Assembly: GCA_005406025.1 (NCBI GenBank)
Contig: BGZK01000010.1
Span: 248,001 to 312,000 of the forward strand
Source: Eumeta japonica
Lineage: Eukaryota > Arthropoda > Insecta > Lepidoptera > Psychidae
Reading direction: 5' to 3'
DNA: 64,000 bases
Part shown: positions 61,007 to 64,000 of the stretch, piece after piece
How positions within the stretch are numbered: position 1 is the first letter of the stretch
How the letters are laid out: the number at the start of each line of letters is the position of its first letter
Position numbers and translations under genes: made by a program
Notes under the pieces: generated by a model
What the model saw: the letters and a program-made list of their open reading frames with translations, nothing else
Told to the model about the DNA's origin: nothing
Databases searched by the model: none

Positions 61007-62412
61007 TTGTGTGGATGTTTTTCAGATATTTGCGGATATATTTTCCCAAGATATAAAGTTTCTCAGCTTAATTGCCAACTCGAGCGTCGCGGTCCCACCG
61101 ACCACGCCCACGTCGAGACGCCGCGTGCTGTCGCACACCGTCATCTCTTATCGCGTCTCCGGCGCCGGCGCCGCGTGGTCGCCCCGTCCCCGCCGGGAGT
61201 CGGATGTTTGTATGGAATGTTTAATGCTGAGCCGTAATAATAAACACAATTATATTTTTATTAGCTCGTTGCGGTGAGCCGCCGCCGCCCGCGCCCAGTG
61301 CGATGGGGTCTCAGATGTTTGCCCGTACGCAATACGCAATTGTTTTTATTTTTATCTATTTATCGATGGGCCAGTTATAAACTATGAGTATGTACAGTGT
61401 CGAACGATTCGCGTTTCTTAGTTCACGAGAAAAAATACGAAAACGATTACAAAATGAATTGTCTCTTTGAGGTACAATAAATGCGAATGTGACATTAAGC
61501 TCTTGCTTAACAAAAACAAATGTAGAGGATTTAATTATTATAGACCTTTTAAAATGTTTGTAGACTCTGTGACTCGTTGTAAGTGGTGATAAAAATAGAT
61601 AGATGATTGGAATCTCAACATTTTTTGTTTTCTCTATTCTTGACGAACTCTTTTAAGTTTGAAAATGAAAATTTCGTGTTTTCAGTGTCTAAGAATGATA
61701 TTTACATGTGCAGATTTATTTCTTATTTCGATACAGCTAAGTGTAGGTTTATGAAAGATTTAAGATTCTGAAGCTTGTTTTAATTTATGGAAGAAAACGT
61801 TTTGGAAAAAAATGCGCTTTTTAGTCTATCATCTTCTTTTAGATATTATAGAGAAACTTTGTTATTGTGGTAGCTATTATGGCAACAATTTAGCTTCCGA
61901 TCTGTATGATGGTTCACCCTCGACGGACGACCAGCACGCAGGACGTGCCAGCCCGCGCGCAGCTGGATTAATGCGACATCGCGTATCCGGACACAGAACG
62001 CCACGCGACAGCGATTAGCGCCGACGGGACACGAGCCCGTGACATTTGTGACGTGGGACGTCCCCGAACAATAATAGCGTGGTCACCCGCGAATTGATAC
62101 CTCTCTATATACAGCTTCTAAGTACGTAAGGCTATCTGTTAACTTAGTAATATGTAAATACTGTCACAGAATGATCCTATCATTCGAAGATATCGGTACT
62201 GATACGGGGTGAAAAATGAACACGCAGAAAAACAGAAAGTACCTTTATCAGCGATATAGAGGTACAATAATTCACTACGGCAATGTTTAAACAATTCTAA
62301 TTGATCGCACTGATAGCAGAAATAAAAGTGATTAGTCATCAACAGGATTACGATATATATATCTCTCGAACTGTGGTCTCGAACGTTCTTCGAAAATAAA
62401 CAAGTCATACGA
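61007..62412. other. GC-rich islands without a supported gene
   Basis: Islands lie at 61080-61320 and 61910-62060. Two overlapping plus-strand frames in the first (76 and 88 codons) have no recognisable content. The second includes ATTAATGCGACATCGCGTAT and GACGTGGGACGTCCCC, a short palindrome-like site. They may be regulatory or untranslated sequence. Confidence 0.3.
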
Positions 62413-62433
62413 GGTTAGGTTAGGTTAGGTTAG
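62413..62433 (+). repeat. Short interstitial TTAGG run
   Basis: GGTTAGGTTAGGTTAGGTTAG contains four consecutive insect telomere units. It lies 18 bases before the start of the dispersed repeat copy at 62451. It is far too short to be a telomere. It may be a healed break or part of the inserted element. Confidence 0.8.
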
Positions 62434-62450
62434 TAGCATACATATAAAAG

Positions 62451-63500
62451 GTAAGCTGACTGACTAATGTATCAACGCACAACCCACGACCGGGTCTAGA
62501 GCTAGTCTAGACCTAGTCTAAATTCCTGTTACAACATAGGCGATCACTAAGAAATAATTTTTAGAAATTCAAGCTCAACGAGTGGTGAAAATGGTGAAAT
62601 ACTGTTGTATGGAAAATTGACACTGTTGATCTTACACATGTTAACTTAAAATTTTAGTTACTTATAAAAATTAAGAAAAAAATGCATCCATTGTTTTTTT
62701 ACGTAATCCTGAAGGGGATACAATAGGGGATGAAATGTTGTATGGTAAGTTGAAACCGCAAAAACTATTTATATCAAAATTTATACCTAAAGTAATTTTT
62801 ACTAATAAAAAATAATGACATGCATCGTGCTTAAAAGAAACCCTAAAAGGGATTGGAATAAGGGCTGAAATTTTTATATAAAAAAACCGAAACCGCTATT
62901 GATAACAAACCTTATATTTTAGCTACTACATTTACTACAAATGAAAATTAACGACATGTATCATATTCATTTGGATAAGTAGACAAAGTAGCTATAAGAA
63001 GATGAAATAAGGGATGATACATTTTTTAGAAAATCGAAACCGCTATGTTTATTTTTTACTGTTAAACTACAATAGCTATATGTTGTACGCGTGAACGTGA
63101 AACTTTGAAAAAAAAAATGGCTGCATCTTCATATTTCTGCCAGTAAAGATTCTAAAAATTCTCTTACTTACAAAAAGTTATGATACGACTAGCATTTACA
63201 ACGTCTTCATCTAAATCAAAACCGTGACCGGTGGGTAGGAGAATCGAAATTGTAGACAGGACGAGAAATAGGATTGAAAGTAGAGACTGGGATAGAAATC
63301 GAAAATGAAGTCGAGGTCAAAATCGAGTACGGGATCAAAATTAGAATCAAGAACGTGATCCCGGAATCAGCACGAGAACTAGTACCGAGATCAAAATTTA
63401 AAGCGGGACGGGACTACAATTGTACTGGATTTCCTTGAAGCAAGACCGGAGTCCTGGCATCGAGAGCGGGATATTAAAAAGTAACTATAGTAGGTAGCGG
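62451..63500 (+). repeat. Dispersed repeat with purine-rich tract, long copy
   Basis: It starts GTAAGCTGACTGACTAATGT and CAACGCACAACCCACGACCG GGTCTAG. It then carries several sub-blocks with TGTTGTATGGAAAATTG- or GTTGTATGGTAAG-like phrases after CCCTAAAAGGG, and ends in a purine-rich tract (ATCGAAAATGAAGTCGAGGT and so on). The order is the same as at 28242-29232. The GCGGACGGAGCCGCGG tail is not evident, so the 3' end is degraded or lost. Confidence 0.7.
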
Positions 63501-64000
63501 TGACCGAAAGTGGCGGGATGCGGAAGGGACAGTCTTTTACGTTTTATAGGGTACTCATTCTCGAGCATTTAATGATAATCATTTTGAACTTATAATTATA
63601 TAGCTTGCAAGTGCATTTCACCACAATACTATAAACTTACAAAACATTCAGTACCTGGTAATGCGTTCGCCGCGCTCTCATCCGACCGCTCAAGATGATG
63701 AAGGAAACGGATCGTACATGGTCATACGCGACCGAACTTGCACTGCCGTGTAGACAATTATAGTTTAAAAGCTTGTTGATGTAGACGACAAAAAATTATA
63801 TGTTTCCCTAGGCAAAATAAGAAAAATAACTACTATAGCTGAAACAACTACTAGCCATACCGATGCATGGTAAATCTTGGCCTGGTTCAAAAAATACGGT
63901 GTATGATGATACACCTTGTGAATAACTCGTGCTTTAGGCATTAGCCTAAAACATGTACAAGAACAGTTACTGCGCAGGAGACGATAACTACACTAACCTC
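63501..64000. other. Stretch to the window end, possible exon boundary
   Basis: A GC-rich patch lies at 63660-63755. The last bases read, on the minus strand, GAG then GTTAGTG (63997-63991), a good donor. If real, an upstream exon of the SCAPER-like gene begins just outside the window. This rests on a few bases only. Confidence 0.2.

Noticed and set aside
61007..61277. Two overlapping plus-strand ORFs (76 and 88 codons)
   Set aside because: Arginine and proline content follows the local GC richness; no homology and no splice context.
63656..63755. Possible minus-strand exon ending at CAG then GTACTGA
   Set aside because: One frame is open for about 35 codons, but the product does not resemble SCAPER or anything else I know, and no convincing acceptor precedes it.

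Overview
This is a window of insect nuclear genome, most probably from a moth or butterfly. The background is AT-rich and almost all of the roughly 90 ORFs are short and without codon bias. The sequence carries repeat families that I recognise from lepidopteran genomes: elements ending in the CGGAACCCTCGGTG / CACTTGGCCGGTTTT type of tail, repeats ending in GCGGACGGAGCCGCGGGCAA-like sequence, mariner relics and TA-flanked MITEs. A short run of the insect telomeric repeat TTAGG is also present. The species cannot be named from the sequence. There are no rRNA genes, confident tRNA genes, CRISPR arrays or operons.

Only one protein-coding gene is well supported. Four minus-strand exons at 52611-52503, 50345-50245, 46960-46799 and 46495-46397 have canonical splice sites and matching phases. 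Joined, they give about 156 residues that resemble the carboxyl end of SCAPER (S-phase cyclin A-associated protein in the endoplasmic reticulum). The 5' part of the gene is presumably beyond position 64000. If so, everything from 52612 to about 63997 is one large intron, and a possible donor sits at the last bases of the window.

Region by region. 1-46 kb is gene-poor and may be intergenic or intronic for an unseen gene. It holds scattered interspersed repeats (1931-2476, 7985-8300, 16512-17046, 24793-25568, 28242-29232, 30645-31082, 37600-37899) and small inverted-repeat elements (3157-3401, 6908-7090, 30069-30243). It also holds a diverged array of GTAATTTTAC-bearing units (12160-13620), a dead mariner (40065-40871), and many 100-250 bp GC-rich islands that may be regulatory or untranslated exons. 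46-53 kb is the 3' end of the SCAPER-like gene; its introns carry two LINE fragments in opposite orientation and a 1.16-kb foldback element with 285-bp arms. 53-56 kb holds a pogo-like MITE with a TA duplication, a 64-bp minisatellite built from the tail of a dispersed repeat, and a second dead mariner. 56-64 kb holds repeats, hairpins, the TTAGG run and a long repeat copy.

I did not find a clear new biological system. The observations most worth a second look are the foldback element, the minisatellite with an alternating 128-bp higher-order pattern, a pre-miRNA-like hairpin at 20638-20698, and the GTAATTTTAC array.
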